Part shown: positions 5,303 to 5,305 of the stretch, piece by piece
Numbering within the stretch: the first letter of the stretch is position 1
Layout: the number at the start of each line of letters is the position of its first letter
Origin: Planctomycetia bacterium
GTDB taxonomy: Bacteria; Planctomycetota; UBA11346
Reading direction: 5' to 3'
DNA length: 5,305 nucleotides
NCBI GenBank assembly: GCA_005801395.1
Contig: SYDV01000355.1
Coordinates: 1 to 5,305 of the forward strand
The notes under the pieces: generated by a model
Seen by the model: only the letters and a program-made list of their open reading frames with translations
Told to the model about the DNA's origin: nothing
Databases searched by the model: none
Position numbers and translations under genes: made by a program

Positions 5303-5305
5303 CCA

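Larger units (their letters stand above)
5130..5305. other. Upstream region of the sulfatase, no supported gene
   Basis: 176 bases to the right edge. It contains the sulfatase ribosome binding site, the right copy of the flanking inverted repeat, a 7-bp inverted repeat GGTTTCT/AGAAACC (5148-5154, 5197-5203) that encloses that copy, GACAAG/CTTGTC (5210-5215, 5254-5259), a short direct repeat (5217-5254) and a GC-rich hairpin (5284-5302). No convincing -35/-10 pair for the sulfatase was found; TTGTCA near 5213-5208 on the minus strand has no good partner. The minus strand is open from the edge to a TAA at 5146-5144, but codon use is unlike the neighbours. Confidence 0.5.

Noticed and set aside
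5144..5305. Minus-strand open frame from the right edge, ending 14 bases before the sulfatase start; possible tail of an upstream operon gene
   Set aside because: 54 codons open by chance is not rare across six frames. The frame uses AGA/AGG and several Cys codons unlike the neighbours, and it runs through the inverted repeat. It remains possible and needs sequence to the right.

Overview
The window looks like bacterial chromosome, most likely from the PVC superphylum (Planctomycetota or Verrucomicrobiota). That assignment rests on three inferences: an exported formylglycine-type sulfatase of a kind hugely expanded there, a secreted protein of unknown function that resembles large PVC proteins from memory only, and moderate GC with strong Shine-Dalgarno sites. 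No rRNA, tRNA, CRISPR array, transposase or phage gene is visible.

Layout. (1) 498-1, minus strand: the N-terminal 166 codons of an exported protein of unknown function that runs off the left edge. (2) 499-1027: a 529-base divergent intergenic region. It holds a very good sigma70-type promoter (828-857) pointing right and a leader of about 160 nt with several overlapping, mutually exclusive inverted repeats. (3) 1028-2533 and 2530-3516, plus strand: a tightly coupled pair, a circularly permuted type-2 ATP-grasp protein (DUF404/DUF407 type) followed by an alpha-E (DUF403) protein, joined by an ATGA stop/start overlap. (4) 3517-3590: a short convergent intergenic region with a 10-bp perfect inverted repeat. 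(5) 5129-3591, minus strand: an exported S1-family sulfatase with an intact C-S-P-S-R maturation motif. (6) 5130-5305: non-coding upstream sequence with short repeats.

Function. The ATP-grasp and alpha-E proteins belong to a known but biochemically uncharacterised system, predicted to form amide bonds (peptide-like metabolites or peptide tags). It usually travels with a transglutaminase-like protease and sometimes a proteasome-like hydrolase. Neither is next to the pair here: the operon ends after alpha-E. The sulfatase is a separate, convergently transcribed unit that would remove sulfate esters from polysaccharides outside the cytoplasm.

The most unusual signals are two. First, an inverted pair of nearly identical 19/20-bp sequences (3521-3539 and 5171-5190) brackets the sulfatase gene exactly, as if it were a cassette. 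Second, the leader of the ATP-grasp operon has interlocking palindromes. I found no clear new multi-gene system; these are leads.
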